A DNA stretch of 64,000 nucleotides from Microbacterium galbinum (GCF_023091225.1 NZ_JAHWXM010000001.1:62001-126000), one strand, 5' to 3'. Shown: positions 30,464 through 39,720, counted from the stretch's first letter. Notes: generated from the sequence alone by a model not told the origin. Numbers and translations are program-made.

Positions 30464-32278
30464 TTACTCGCCGTCCTCCGACTTCTTCTTGCGAGGCTTC
30501 TTCACGGGCTCGGTCGCGATGACCGTGCTCGGGGTGTTTGGCGTCTCGTCGACGTGGTCCTCGGTCGCCTCGATCGGGGCATCCGGGAATCCGGCGCGCT
30601 CGTGAGCTCCCTGGATCTCGGCGACCTCGGTCTCCTCGTTGTGAGCCGTGACGTGGTGCTGGTGTGCATCCGCGGCTGCGACCTCGGCCTGAGTGAGCGG
30701 CGCGAGACGGTCCTCGAAGAACCAGCGCGACATCGACGACCGGAGGTTCTCCGTCCACGGGATGCGGCCCTTGGCGTTGGGGCGCACGACGAGCGGCTCG
30801 TAGCCGTCGACGTCGATGAGCTTCCACCGGTCGTACTGATCGACCGGCTGGTGCACCTCGATGAACTCGCCACCGGGAAGGCGGACGATGCGACCCGACT
30901 CGAAGCCGTGGAGAACGATCTCACGATCCTTCTTCTGCAGCGCGATGCAGATGCGCTTGGTCACGAAGTAACCGAGGATCGGCCCGAGGAACAGCAGCGC
31001 CTGGAGCGTGTGGATGACACCCTCCATCGTGAGCATGAAGTGCGTCGCGATGAGGTCCGAAGAGGCTGCAGCCCAGAGCACGGCGTAGAAGATGACGCCG
31101 GCCACGCCGATGGCGGTGCGGGTCGCCGCGTTGCGCGGACGCTGCGCGATGTGGTGCTCGCGCTTGTCACCGGTGATCCACGCTTCGATGAAGGGGTAGA
31201 TCGCGACGGCGACGATGAAGAGTCCGAGCACGGCGACCGGAACGAGGATGCCGAACGACCAGGTGTGGTCGAGGAAGACGACGTCCCAGTTCGAGGGCGC
31301 CAGACGCAGCGCGCCGTCCGCGAAGCCGATGTACCAGTCGGGCTGGGTTCCGGCGGACACGGGGGAGGGGTCGTAGGGACCGTAGTTCCAGATCGGGTTG
31401 ATCTGGAAGAAGGTCGCGATCAGCACGATGGTGCCGAAGACGATGAACAGGTATCCGCCCATCTTCGACATGTACACCGGCATCATCGGGTAGCCCACGA
31501 CGTTGTCGTTCGTGCGGCCGGGGCCGGCGAACTGCGTGTGCTTGTTGATGATCATGAGCATGAGGTGCACGACGATCAGGGCGATCACCAGCATCGGCAG
31601 CAGCAGGATGTGCAGCGAGTACAGGCGCCCGACGATGTCGGTACCGGGGAACTCGCCGCCGAAGAGGAGGAACGAGGTCCAGGTGCCGATGAGCGGGAGG
31701 CCCTTGACCATGCCATCGATGATGCGGAGACCGTTACCCGAGAGCAGGTCGTCGGGGAGGGAGTATCCCGTGAAGCCCTCGGCGAGAGCGAGGATGAACA
31801 GCACGAAGCCGATCACCCAGTTGAGCTCGCGCGGCTTGCGGAACGCGCCGGTGAAGAATACGCGGAGCATGTGCACGCCGATGCCGGCCACGAAGACCAG
31901 GGCGGCCCAGTGGTGGATCTGACGGACGAGCAGACCGCCACGGAGGTCGAACGAGATGTGGAGCGACGACTCGAGGGCCGCGGACATCTCGATGCCGCGC
32001 ATCGGAGCGTACGCACCGGTGTAGTGGGTCTCGACCATCGACGCCTGGAAGAAGAACGTCAGGAAGGTTCCGGACAGGAACACGACGACGAAGCTCCACA
32101 GGGCGATCTCACCCAGCATGAACGACCAGTGGTCGGGGAAGATCTTGCGTCCCAGCTCCTTGACGAAGCCGGAGAGGCTGGTGCGCTCATCGATGTAGTT
32201 CGACGCGGCGCCGACGAATCGGCCGCCGAGAGGCGCCTTGGTGTCCTTGTCCTCTTTGGACAGCGTTGCGGTGCTCAA
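30464..32278 (-). CDS. qcrB: Cytochrome bc1 complex cytochrome b subunit QcrB
   Basis: QcrB carries both b hemes and the quinol sites of the menaquinol-cytochrome c reductase. The N-terminal half has the heme histidine helices (for example HHWAALVFVAGIGVHMLRVF and LHILLLPMLVIALIVVHLML). At 604 residues it is longer than typical actinobacterial QcrB. Much of the excess is a hydrophilic C-terminal tail ending in KKPRKKKSEDGE. It overlaps qcrA by 4 bases (ATGA). Confidence 0.95.
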   Translation of the reverse strand: MSTATLSKEDKDTKAPLGGRFVGAASNYIDERTSLSGFVKELGRKIFPDHWSFMLGEIALWSFVVVFLSGTFLTFFFQASMVETHYTGAYAPMRGIEMSAALESSLHISFDLRGGLLVRQIHHWAALVFVAGIGVHMLRVFFTGAFRKPRELNWVIGFVLFILALAEGFTGYSLPDDLLSGNGLRIIDGMVKGLPLIGTWTSFLLFGGEFPGTDIVGRLYSLHILLLPMLVIALIVVHLMLMIINKHTQFAGPGRTNDNVVGYPMMPVYMSKMGGYLFIVFGTIVLIATFFQINPIWNYGPYDPSPVSAGTQPDWYIGFADGALRLAPSNWDVVFLDHTWSFGILVPVAVLGLFIVAVAIYPFIEAWITGDKREHHIAQRPRNAATRTAIGVAGVIFYAVLWAAASSDLIATHFMLTMEGVIHTLQALLFLGPILGYFVTKRICIALQKKDREIVLHGFESGRIVRLPGGEFIEVHQPVDQYDRWKLIDVDGYEPLVVRPNAKGRIPWTENLRSSMSRWFFEDRLAPLTQAEVAAADAHQHHVTAHNEETEVAEIQGAHERAGFPDAPIEATEDHVDETPNTPSTVIATEPVKKPRKKKSEDGE

Positions 32279-33351
32279 TGGCGCTCCCAGAAGCTCGGGC
32301 CGACGGGCTCGGTGAAGTCACTGCGAGCGACGAGGTAGCCCTCGTCGTCGACGGTGATGGGCAGCTGAGGCAGCGGGCGCGCGGCCGGTCCGAAGATGAC
32401 CTTGGCGTGATCCGTCACATCGAACTGCGACTGGTGGCAGGGGCAGAGGAGGTGATGGGTCTGCTGCTCGTAGAGCGCGACCGGGCATCCGACGTGGGTG
32501 CACACCTTGGAGTAAGCGACGATGCCGTCGTACGACCAGTCCTTGCGGTCCTCGGCCTCGATCAGCTGCTCGGGGCGCAGACGCATCATCAGCACGATGG
32601 CCTTCGCCTTCTCCTCGAGGTAGCCGTCGTGGTGGCTCAGCTCGGCCAGGTCGGCCGGGATCACGTGGAAGGCGGAACCGAGAGTGACGTCGGCGGCGCG
32701 GATCGGCGTGCCGTCCGGGTCGCGGACGAGGCGCATTCCCTCTTCCCACATGGTGTGCTTGAGCAGGTGCACCGGGTCGCCCGCGTAGGGGTCCTCCGGG
32801 GTGGCATGCGGGGCCAGGCCGCGGAACAGCGTCACGCCGGGGATGATCGACGCGACGAGCGCTGCGAACAGCGAGTTGCGGATCATCGCGCGGCGTCCGA
32901 AGCCGGACTCCTCGTTGGCGTCGGAGAACGCCTTGATCGCGGCCTCGCGGGTCGAGTCCTTGCCGCGCGTGGGGTGGCGGTGCTCGATGTGCTCCTTGTC
33001 GGACATGAGCGCCTTCGACCAGTGGATCGCTCCGAGGCCGAGGGACAGCAGCGCCAGGGCGATGCCGAGTCCGATGAAGAGGTTGTTCTGACGGATGTCG
33101 ATGAGAGCGCCGCTCTCGATCGGGAACAGCATGTAAGCGGCGACCGCCCAGATGCTGCCCGCGAGAGACAGGTAGAACAGCGTGTAGACAGTGCGGACCG
33201 CGGCCTTCTCCGCGCGCGGGTCCTTGTCGGTCATCCGCTCGCGGTGCGGCGGCAGGCCCGGGTTCTGCACAGGGTCGCTGACTGCGACGCCCAGCCCCGG
33301 AGAGGGCTGGTAGGCCCTGTCAAGAGCCTGCGAGTCGTCGTCGTGTGCCAT
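32275..33351 (-). CDS. qcrA: Rieske iron-sulfur subunit QcrA
   Basis: QcrA holds the 2Fe-2S cluster of the bc1 complex. The cluster ligands are visible as CTHVGC and CPCHQS (about residues 286-310). The actinobacterial form has an extended N-terminus with three membrane segments (about 75-95, 108-130 and 166-188), as here. The length is 358 residues. It lies between qcrC and qcrB. Confidence 0.96.
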   Translation of the reverse strand: MAHDDDSQALDRAYQPSPGLGVAVSDPVQNPGLPPHRERMTDKDPRAEKAAVRTVYTLFYLSLAGSIWAVAAYMLFPIESGALIDIRQNNLFIGLGIALALLSLGLGAIHWSKALMSDKEHIEHRHPTRGKDSTREAAIKAFSDANEESGFGRRAMIRNSLFAALVASIIPGVTLFRGLAPHATPEDPYAGDPVHLLKHTMWEEGMRLVRDPDGTPIRAADVTLGSAFHVIPADLAELSHHDGYLEEKAKAIVLMMRLRPEQLIEAEDRKDWSYDGIVAYSKVCTHVGCPVALYEQQTHHLLCPCHQSQFDVTDHAKVIFGPAARPLPQLPITVDDEGYLVARSDFTEPVGPSFWERH

Positions 33352-33387
33352 GGTGCTCCTCGTACGTTCCTCTTCGATGATTAAGCG

Positions 33388-34188
33388 TCAGTTGGACTTC
33401 GCCGTGATCCACACGGTGATGGCGACGAGTGCGCCGATGCCGAAGATCCAGACGAACAGGCCCTCCGAGACCGGTCCGAGCGATCCGAGGGAGAACCCGC
33501 CGATCTGCACGGACTGCTGCTGGTACAGGAGAGCCGAGATGATGTCGCGCTTGTCTTCGTCCGACAGGTTCATGTCGCCGAAGACGGGCATGTTCTGGGG
33601 GCCCGTCACCATCGCCGCGTACATGTGCAGCGCGCTGGTCTCGGTCAGGGCCGGGGCGTACTTGCCCTCGGTGAGCGCTCCACCGGCGGCGGCCACGTTG
33701 TGGCACATCGCGCAGTTGACGCGGAAGAGCTCGGCGCCGTGAGCCACGTCGCCCTCACCGTCGAGGATGCGCTCCTCGGGGAAGGTCGGGCCGGGGGCCG
33801 TGGACTGCACGAACGACGAGATCGCGAGGATCTGGTCCTCGGTGAACTGCGGCTCCTTCTGGGGAGCCTGCGGTCCCTGCATCTGCAGGGGCATGCGGCC
33901 CGTGGAGAGCTGGAACTCGGTGGCGAGCTCGCCGACACCGTAGAGGCTCGGCCCGTTGGGCGTGCCCTGCAGGTCGAGGCCGTGGCAGGTGGCGCAGTTC
34001 GCCTGGAACAGCTTCTCGCCGTCCTCGACGGTCAGCGTGGTCGCCGCGGTCTGCGTGTCGGTCGCGGCGAAGGCCGCGGATGCGCCGGCGTACACGGCGC
34101 CGGTGATCATCAGGCCTGCTCCGATGAGGGCCGCGGCAGCCAGGGGGCTGCGGCGACCGCCAGAACGGCGCTTCTTCTCTCGTGCCAT
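33388..34188 (-). CDS. qcrC: Diheme cytochrome c subunit QcrC
   Basis: QcrC is the membrane-bound diheme cytochrome c that passes electrons straight from bc1 to the aa3 oxidase in actinobacteria, without a free cytochrome c. Both heme sites are present: CATCH at residues 65-69 and CAMCH at 159-163. An N-terminal membrane helix (about 15-40) and a C-terminal one (about 240-262) anchor it. The length is 266 residues. The frame runs on upstream, but the ATG at 34188 gives the family N-terminus and lies 20 bases after ctaE. Confidence 0.96.
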   Translation of the reverse strand: MAREKKRRSGGRRSPLAAAALIGAGLMITGAVYAGASAAFAATDTQTAATTLTVEDGEKLFQANCATCHGLDLQGTPNGPSLYGVGELATEFQLSTGRMPLQMQGPQAPQKEPQFTEDQILAISSFVQSTAPGPTFPEERILDGEGDVAHGAELFRVNCAMCHNVAAAGGALTEGKYAPALTETSALHMYAAMVTGPQNMPVFGDMNLSDEDKRDIISALLYQQQSVQIGGFSLGSLGPVSEGLFVWIFGIGALVAITVWITAKSN

Positions 34189-34208
34189 CTCGGGGATCAG
34201 CTCCGCTC

Positions 34209-34862
34209 TTATTTCAGGAAGTAAATTACGACGAACAGCACGATCCAGACGACATCGACGAAGTGCCAGTAGTAGGACACCACGATCGAGGAGGTCGCCT
34301 CCTTGTGCCGGAAGTTCTTGACGGCGAACGCGCGTCCGATGACGAGCAGGAACGCGACGAGCCCGCCCGTCACGTGCAGTGCGTGGAAGCCGGTGGTCAG
34401 GTAGAACGCGGAAGCGTACGAGTCGGCGCTGATGGGCATTCCCTCGGCGACGAGCTGGGCGTACTCCCAGACCTGACCCGAGACGAAGACCGCGCCGAGG
34501 GCGAAGGTGAGGAAGAACCACTCGACCATGCCCCAGCCGAACAGGCGTCGACGGCCCGCACCGTTCTTCTGGCCCTTGCCGATCTTGTAGGCCTGGAGGT
34601 CCTCGGCTGCGAAGACGCCCATCTGGCAGGTGAACGACGAGAGCACGAGGATCGCGGTGTTCACGAATGCGAACGGCACGTTCAGCAGTTCGGTCCGGTC
34701 GGCCCAGAGTTCGGGGGAGGTGCTTCGGAGCGTGAAGTAGATCGCGAAGAGTCCCGCGAAGAACATCACTTCACTGCCGAGCCACACAATGGTGCCGACA
34801 GCTACCGGGTTGGGCCGCTTGATGGTTCTCGCCGCCGGGGCATACGTCGCTGAGGTCGTCAC
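34209..34862 (-). CDS. ctaE: Cytochrome c oxidase subunit III CtaE
   Basis: CtaE is a five-helix oxidase subunit of 217 residues. The N-terminal [25 protein letters not shown] matches actinobacterial CtaE, with [12 protein letters not shown] further on. The frame opens 13 codons upstream, but the GTG at 34862 matches the family start and has a CATAAT box 6 bases before it. It heads the ctaE-qcrC-qcrA-qcrB operon, so the bc1 and aa3 genes are made together. Confidence 0.95.
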   Translation of the reverse strand: MTTSATYAPAARTIKRPNPVAVGTIVWLGSEVMFFAGLFAIYFTLRSTSPELWADRTELLNVPFAFVNTAILVLSSFTCQMGVFAAEDLQAYKIGKGQKNGAGRRRLFGWGMVEWFFLTFALGAVFVSGQVWEYAQLVAEGMPISADSYASAFYLTTGFHALHVTGGLVAFLLVIGRAFAVKNFRHKEATSSIVVSYYWHFVDVVWIVLFVVIYFLK

Positions 34863-34867
34863 CGTTC

Positions 34868-34873
34868 CATTAT
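34868..34873 (-). promoter_or_regulatory. ctaE -10 box (CATAAT)
   Basis: On the minus strand, CATAAT ends 6 bases before the GTG at 34862. This is close to the TATAAT consensus and implies a leaderless ctaE-qcrCAB transcript. Confidence 0.5.
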
Positions 34874-34929
34874 GGCCGATTCCCGGGGGTGATTCTTGCA
34901 CCCGGACACCTCGTTTCGCCAGCTTTTCA

Positions 34930-34945
34930 CTTAGGTAACCCTAAG
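34930..34945. promoter_or_regulatory. Inverted repeat CTTAGG-N4-CCTAAG between ctaE and trpD
   Basis: Two perfect 6-bp arms flank TAAC in the 192-base divergent gap. The core resembles one half of the DtxR/IdeR iron box (TTAGGTTAGGCTAACCTAA): 13 of 19 positions match by eye. It lies about 68 bases upstream of ctaE. A regulatory role is inferred. Confidence 0.4.
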
Positions 34946-35041
34946 AAAACACTGCGAATCGTCGGTGAATCCGCGGGAAATCGCGGGTGCTCCGGCCGTC
35001 GGCATCCGTGACAGACGAGATGCACGTTTTCTCGGCGCCGA

Positions 35042-35047
35042 TAGGAT
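35042..35047 (+). promoter_or_regulatory. trpD -10 box (TAGGAT)
   Basis: TAGGAT ends 7 bases before the trpD ATG, consistent with a leaderless transcript. No ribosome site is seen. Confidence 0.45.
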
Positions 35048-35054
35048 CGCACAC

Positions 35055-36119
35055 ATGGCTGAATCCCTGACCTGGTCCGATGTGCTCACCACTCTCCTGG
35101 AGCGTCGCGACCTCAGCGTCTGGGAGTCGACGTGGGCCATGCGTCAGATCATGCGGGGCGATGTCAGCGAGGCGCAACTGGCGGGATTCCTCATCGCATT
35201 GCGTGCGAAGGGCGAGACGATCGACGAGATCGTCGGTTTCCGCGATGCGATCCTCGAAGCGGCCGTCCCGCTCCCGGTGTCGCCGGACGTCCTCGACATC
35301 GTCGGCACGGGTGGGGACCGCGTCGGCACCGTGAACGTCTCGACGACCGCGGCCATCATCATCGGTGCGATGGGCATCCCGGTCGTGAAGCACGGCAACA
35401 GGGCGGCGAGTTCGGCGTCCGGCTCCTCCGATGTGCTCGGCGCTCTCGGGCTCGAGCTCACGCTCGATCCGGCCGCCGTGGCGTCCATCCTCGACCGCAC
35501 GGGGATCACCTTCGCCTGGGCGGGTGCCTTCCACCCCGGTTTCAAGCACGCGGGAGCCGTGCGATCGCAGCTCGGCGTGCCCACCGTGTTCAACATGCTC
35601 GGCCCTCTCTGCAATCCAGCTCGCGCCGAGGCGAACGCCGTGGGCGTGGCGCAGCTCGAGCGCGTGCCCCTGATCACCGGAGTGTTCCGCACGCGCGGCG
35701 CCACCGCGCTGGTCTTCCGCGGCGATGACGGACTCGACGAACTCACCACCACCGGCCACAGCCGGATCTGGGAGGTCACCCGAGGAGATGTGCACGAGCA
35801 CGATCTGGATCCGCGGGACCTCGGCATCCCGCTCGCCGAACTCTCGGACCTTCTCGGAGGGGCGCCGGAGCACAACGCGACCATCCTGCGTCGCACGCTC
35901 GAGGGGGAGCGGGGAGCGGTGCGCGACATCGTGCTGCTGAACGCTGCAGCGGGCATCGTCGCCTTCGAGCTCTCCCAGGACGCGGCTCAGGTGCAGCGTC
36001 CGATCCTCGAACGCCTGCGCAGCGCGTACGAGCGTGCGGCCGCCGCGATCGACGATGGGCGGGCGCTGTCGAAGCTCGACGAGTGGATCGGCGTGAGCCG
36101 GGAGCTCGCCGCCGGCTGA
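35055..36119 (+). CDS. trpD: Anthranilate phosphoribosyltransferase TrpD
   Basis: TrpD joins anthranilate to PRPP in tryptophan synthesis. The PRPP loop DIVGTGGDRVGTVNVST (about residues 80-96) and the KHGNRAASSASGSSDVL segment are diagnostic. The length is 354 residues. The frame opens at 34965, but the ATG at 35055 matches family length and the -10 box spacing. No other trp genes are near, which is common in actinobacteria, where trpD sits beside ctaE. Confidence 0.95.
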   Translation: MAESLTWSDVLTTLLERRDLSVWESTWAMRQIMRGDVSEAQLAGFLIALRAKGETIDEIVGFRDAILEAAVPLPVSPDVLDIVGTGGDRVGTVNVSTTAAIIIGAMGIPVVKHGNRAASSASGSSDVLGALGLELTLDPAAVASILDRTGITFAWAGAFHPGFKHAGAVRSQLGVPTVFNMLGPLCNPARAEANAVGVAQLERVPLITGVFRTRGATALVFRGDDGLDELTTTGHSRIWEVTRGDVHEHDLDPRDLGIPLAELSDLLGGAPEHNATILRRTLEGERGAVRDIVLLNAAAGIVAFELSQDAAQVQRPILERLRSAYERAAAAIDDGRALSKLDEWIGVSRELAAG

Positions 36120-36127
36120 GGCGCATC

Positions 36128-37114
36128 ATGGAACCGGTCGCCGCACTGCTCGAGATCGCTTCGCTGCTCGAGCGCGAGCGGGCGTCGAGATATCGGGCCA
36201 AGGCCTTCCGACAGGCAGCCGCGGTCTTCGAGTCGTTGCCCGCGGACGTGCGCACAGATCCGAACCGGCTCCGCGCGGCCCCGGGGATCGGTGCGTCTAC
36301 CTTCTCGGTGATCCGTCAGGCGCAGGAGGGCATGGTCCCCGACTATCTGGTCGAGCTCCGTGGCGACGTGGAGCCGGAGCGCATCTCCGACCTGCGGCGG
36401 AAGCTGCGCGGCGATCTCCACGCGCACACCGACTGGTCGGACGGGACGACGTCGATCGCGGTGATGGCGGCCGCAGCGCGCGCACAGGGCCACGAGTATC
36501 AGGCGATCACCGATCATTCGCCGCGCCTGCGAGTGGCACGCGGGCTCTCGGCGGAGCGATTGCGCGAGCAGATCCCTCTCGTCCGGGCCGAGTCCGGCGA
36601 CGGCTTCACGCTCCTGGCCGGCATCGAGGTCGACATCCTCGACGACGGCGTGCTCGACCAGGAGGACGGGCTTCTCGGCGATCTGGACATCGTCGTCGCG
36701 TCCGTGCACTCGAAGTTGCGGATGGATGCCCGCTCCATGACCCGTCGGATGCTCGCAGCGGTGGCGCACCCGCGGGTGAACGTGCTCGGCCACTGCACGG
36801 GACGCCTCGTGCAGGGTGAGCGCGGCACCCGCCCGCCGTCGGAGTTCGACGCGGCCGCCGTGTTCGCGGCGTGCGCCGAGAACGGCGTCGCCGTCGAGAT
36901 CAACTCCCGCCCGGAGCGTCAGGATCCTCCGGACGAGCTGATCGCGCTCGCTCTCGAAGCCGGATGCCTCTTCTCGATCGACTCGGATGCGCACGCCCCC
37001 GGTCAGCTGTCGCTTCTCGACCACGGCGCCGAGCGAGCGGAGCGCGCGGGGGTGCCGGCATCCCGGATCGTGACGACCTGGGGGCTCGAGCGTCTGCTCG
37101 CGTGGGCGGAATGA
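36128..37114 (+). CDS. HhH plus PHP-domain phosphoesterase (PolX C-terminal type, no polymerase domain)
   Basis: This 328-residue protein has an N-terminal helix-hairpin-helix region (about 1-85, with APGIGASTFSVI) and a PHP domain from about residue 97. PHP metal-site motifs are all visible: DLHAHTDWSDG, TDHSPR, GIEVDIL, SVHSKL, GHCTGR and DSDAH near the end. The layout matches the two ends of DNA polymerase X but lacks the nucleotidyltransferase palm. It may be a nuclease or phosphatase; the substrate is unknown. The ATG is 8 bases after trpD, and it converges on the exonuclease gene with a 3-base gap. Confidence 0.82.
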   Translation: MEPVAALLEIASLLERERASRYRAKAFRQAAAVFESLPADVRTDPNRLRAAPGIGASTFSVIRQAQEGMVPDYLVELRGDVEPERISDLRRKLRGDLHAHTDWSDGTTSIAVMAAAARAQGHEYQAITDHSPRLRVARGLSAERLREQIPLVRAESGDGFTLLAGIEVDILDDGVLDQEDGLLGDLDIVVASVHSKLRMDARSMTRRMLAAVAHPRVNVLGHCTGRLVQGERGTRPPSEFDAAAVFAACAENGVAVEINSRPERQDPPDELIALALEAGCLFSIDSDAHAPGQLSLLDHGAERAERAGVPASRIVTTWGLERLLAWAE

Positions 37115-37117
37115 GGG

Positions 37118-38053
37118 TCAGGCGGAACCGGTGACCTTCTCGATCGCGGCGATCGCGCGGTTCATCGAGGAGGTCAGATTCCACTTCGCGGCGAGAGAAT
37201 CGGCCGCGTCGCGGGCGACGTCGTCGAACGGATGCAGCGGCGTGCCCGGCGCGGAGATGTCGAGTCCGGTGGCCACCGCGACGACCGTGGGGGCGACGTC
37301 GAGGTAGTCGCTCGCCGCGAGGATCTTCGCGCGGACGCCGGCGCTCATCCCCTCGCCCGCGTCGGCCGCCGCACGGATGCCGTCGAGATCGGCATGGGTC
37401 TGGAGGAGCGTCGCCGCGGTCTTCTCGCCGACGCCGGCGACGCCGGGAAGGCCGTCCGAGGCGTCGCCGCGCATCGTCGCGAAGTCGGCGTACTGGCTGG
37501 GGAGTACTCCGTACTTGGCGACGACGGTCGCGTCGGTCACGATCTCGAGGTTGCTCATGCCGCGGGCGGTGTAGATCACGCGGACGTCGCTCGCGTCGTC
37601 GACGAGTTGGAAGAGGTCGCGATCCCCGGTGACGATGTCGACCGGAAGGGCGGATGCCGTGGCGAGCGTGCCGATCACGTCATCGGCCTCGTGCGCCGCG
37701 ACGCCGATGATGGGGATGTCGAGAGCCGCGAGCGTCTGACGGATGAGAGGGATCTGCGCCTCGAGCGGATCGGGCACCTCTTCGACGTCCGGGGCGTCCG
37801 CGACGACCTCGACGACGCGGTGACCCTTGTAGCTGGGAATGAGGTCGACGCGCCACTGCGGACGCCAGTCGTCGTCCCAGCAGGCGATGACCTGGGTGGG
37901 CTCGTAGAGCGTGACGAGCTTCGCGACGATGTCGAGCAACCCACGGGCCGCGTTGATGGGGGAGCCGTCCGGTGCGGTGACCTTGTCAGGCACCCCGTAG
38001 AACGCACGGAAGTAGAGGCTGGCGGTATCGAGCAGCATCAGGCGATCGGTCAC
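37118..38053 (-). CDS. Stand-alone 5'-3' exonuclease (FEN/PolA N-terminal type)
   Basis: This 311-residue product is homologous to the 5' nuclease domain of DNA polymerase I, here as a separate protein that would act on flaps or RNA primers. Metal-site aspartates are in LLDTASLYFRAFYG, AHEADDVIGTLA and VTGDRDLFQLV. The H3TH region is MRGDASDGLPGVAGVGEKTAATLL (about 200-223). The frame is open upstream, but the GTG at 38053 gives the family N-terminus. Confidence 0.9.
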   Translation of the reverse strand: MTDRLMLLDTASLYFRAFYGVPDKVTAPDGSPINAARGLLDIVAKLVTLYEPTQVIACWDDDWRPQWRVDLIPSYKGHRVVEVVADAPDVEEVPDPLEAQIPLIRQTLAALDIPIIGVAAHEADDVIGTLATASALPVDIVTGDRDLFQLVDDASDVRVIYTARGMSNLEIVTDATVVAKYGVLPSQYADFATMRGDASDGLPGVAGVGEKTAATLLQTHADLDGIRAAADAGEGMSAGVRAKILAASDYLDVAPTVVAVATGLDISAPGTPLHPFDDVARDAADSLAAKWNLTSSMNRAIAAIEKVTGSA

Positions 38054-38111
38054 GGGGACAGTCTCGCACGGGCATCCGACGCCCGAGCCCCCGCAGCATC
38101 CCGAGATCTGG

Positions 38112-38117
38112 TAATCT
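38112..38117 (+). promoter_or_regulatory. rpsA -10 box (TAATCT)
   Basis: TAATCT lies 134 bases before the rpsA ATG and defines a long structured leader. No clear -35 box was found. Confidence 0.45.
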
Positions 38118-38121
38118 GAAG

Positions 38122-38220
38122 CGTCACTCGTGGCGTGCATACGCATGCTCTCGTGACGATCAATCCAATCCAATCGCTGTGAAGCAGGATATCGGCCGTG
38201 CGCGGTCGCTGTTCACGGCC
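38122..38220 (+). promoter_or_regulatory. Structured 5' leader of rpsA
   Basis: Two stem-loops are visible. The first pairs CGTCAC (38122-38127) with GTGACG (38153-38158) around an inner stem GCGTGC/GCATGC (38133-38148, one G-U). The second pairs GGCCGTG (38194-38200) with CACGGCC (38214-38220). Between them CAATC is repeated three times. S1 often controls its own translation, so this may be an autoregulatory leader; that is inference. Confidence 0.4.
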
Positions 38221-38251
38221 TGAGTTTCCATTCACAAGGACAACCCACTAC

Positions 38252-39706
38252 ATGACTACCGCAACGACCGCCCCGGCCACCAAGCAGGTCGCCATCAACG
38301 ACATCGGATCTGCTGAGGACTTCCTGGCCGCGGTCGAGAAGACCCTGAAGTTCTTCAACGATGGCGACATCATCGAGGGCACGATCGTCAAGATCGACCG
38401 CGACGAGGTCCTCCTCGATGTGGGCTACAAGACCGAGGGTGTCATCCCCTCGCGCGAGCTCTCCATCAAGCACGACGTCGACCCCAACGAGGTCGTCGCC
38501 GTCGGCGACCTGGTCGAGGCCCTCGTCCTCCAGAAGGAGGACAAGGAAGGCCGTCTGATCCTCTCCAAGAAGCGTGCGCAGTACGAGCGCGCCTGGGGAG
38601 ACGTCGAGAAGATCAAGGAGAACGACGGCGTCGTCACCGGCACCGTCATCGAGGTCGTCAAGGGTGGCCTCATCGTCGACATCGGCCTCCGTGGCTTCCT
38701 CCCGGCTTCGCTCATCGAGCTCCGCCGCGTCCGCGACCTCACGCCGTACCTCGGCCAGGAGATCGAGGCCAAGATCCTCGAGCTCGACAAGAACCGCAAC
38801 AACGTCGTGCTCAGCCGCCGCGCGCTGCTTGAGCAGACGCAGTCGGAGTCGCGCACCACGTTCCTGAACAACCTCCACAAGGGCCAGGTCCGCAAGGGTG
38901 TCGTCTCGTCGATCGTCAACTTCGGTGCGTTCGTCGACCTGGGCGGCGTGGACGGCCTCGTGCACGTCTCCGAGCTGTCCTGGAAGCACATCGAGCACGC
39001 CTCCGAGGTCGTCGAGGTCGGCCAGGAGGTCACCGTCGAGATCCTCGAGGTCGACCTCGACCGCGAGCGCGTCTCCCTGTCGCTGAAGGCGACGCAGGAG
39101 GACCCGTGGCAGGTCTTCGCCCGTACCCACGCGATCGGTCAGGTCACCCCGGGTAAGGTCACGAAGCTCGTTCCGTTCGGTGCGTTCGTGCGCGTCGCAG
39201 ACGGCATCGAGGGCCTCGTCCACATCTCCGAGCTCTCCAGCAAGCACGTCGAGCTGGCCGAGCAGGTCGTCTCCGTCGGCGAAGAGGTGTTCGTCAAGGT
39301 CATTGACATCGACCTCGAGCGTCGTCGCATTTCGCTGTCGCTGAAGCAGGCCAACGAGTCGGTCGACCCCAACGGCACCGAGTTCGACCCGGCCCTCTAC
39401 GGAATGGTCGCCGAGTACGACGAGAACGGCGAGTACAAGTACCCGGAGGGCTTCGACGCCGAGACCGGTGCGTGGAAGGAAGGCTTCGACGCCCAGCGCG
39501 AGGCATGGGAGCAGGAGTACGCTGCTGCCCAGGCTCGCTGGGAGGCGCACAAGGCTCAGGTCACCAAGGCGGCCGAGGCCGAGGCGGCGGCCGGCGAGGA
39601 CTTCGGCGGACAGTCGTTCTCGAGCGAGACCGCTGGTGCGGGCACGCTTGCCGACGACGAGGCTCTCGCGGCTCTCCGCGAGAAGCTCTCGGGTGGCAAC
39701 GCCTAA
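38252..39706 (+). CDS. rpsA: 30S ribosomal protein S1 RpsA
   Basis: S1 binds mRNA at the small subunit. The 484-residue product has four S1 repeats: about residues 36-105 (GTIVKIDRDEVLLDVGYKTE), 120-190, 207-275 (GVVSSIVNFGAFVDLGGVDG) and 292-362. A charged tail follows. The four-repeat form is usual in actinobacteria. The frame opens at 38198, but the ATG at 38252 follows an AAGGA site 11 bases upstream. A strong terminator lies just after the stop. Confidence 0.96.
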   Translation: MTTATTAPATKQVAINDIGSAEDFLAAVEKTLKFFNDGDIIEGTIVKIDRDEVLLDVGYKTEGVIPSRELSIKHDVDPNEVVAVGDLVEALVLQKEDKEGRLILSKKRAQYERAWGDVEKIKENDGVVTGTVIEVVKGGLIVDIGLRGFLPASLIELRRVRDLTPYLGQEIEAKILELDKNRNNVVLSRRALLEQTQSESRTTFLNNLHKGQVRKGVVSSIVNFGAFVDLGGVDGLVHVSELSWKHIEHASEVVEVGQEVTVEILEVDLDRERVSLSLKATQEDPWQVFARTHAIGQVTPGKVTKLVPFGAFVRVADGIEGLVHISELSSKHVELAEQVVSVGEEVFVKVIDIDLERRRISLSLKQANESVDPNGTEFDPALYGMVAEYDENGEYKYPEGFDAETGAWKEGFDAQREAWEQEYAAAQARWEAHKAQVTKAAEAEAAAGEDFGGQSFSSETAGAGTLADDEALAALREKLSGGNA

Positions 39707-39720
39707 GCAGCATCACGTCA

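Noticed and set aside
29963..32338. A 791-codon plus-strand open frame across ridA and qcrB
   Set aside because: qcrB on the minus strand has all heme-ligand helices; the plus-strand frame has no recognisable domain.
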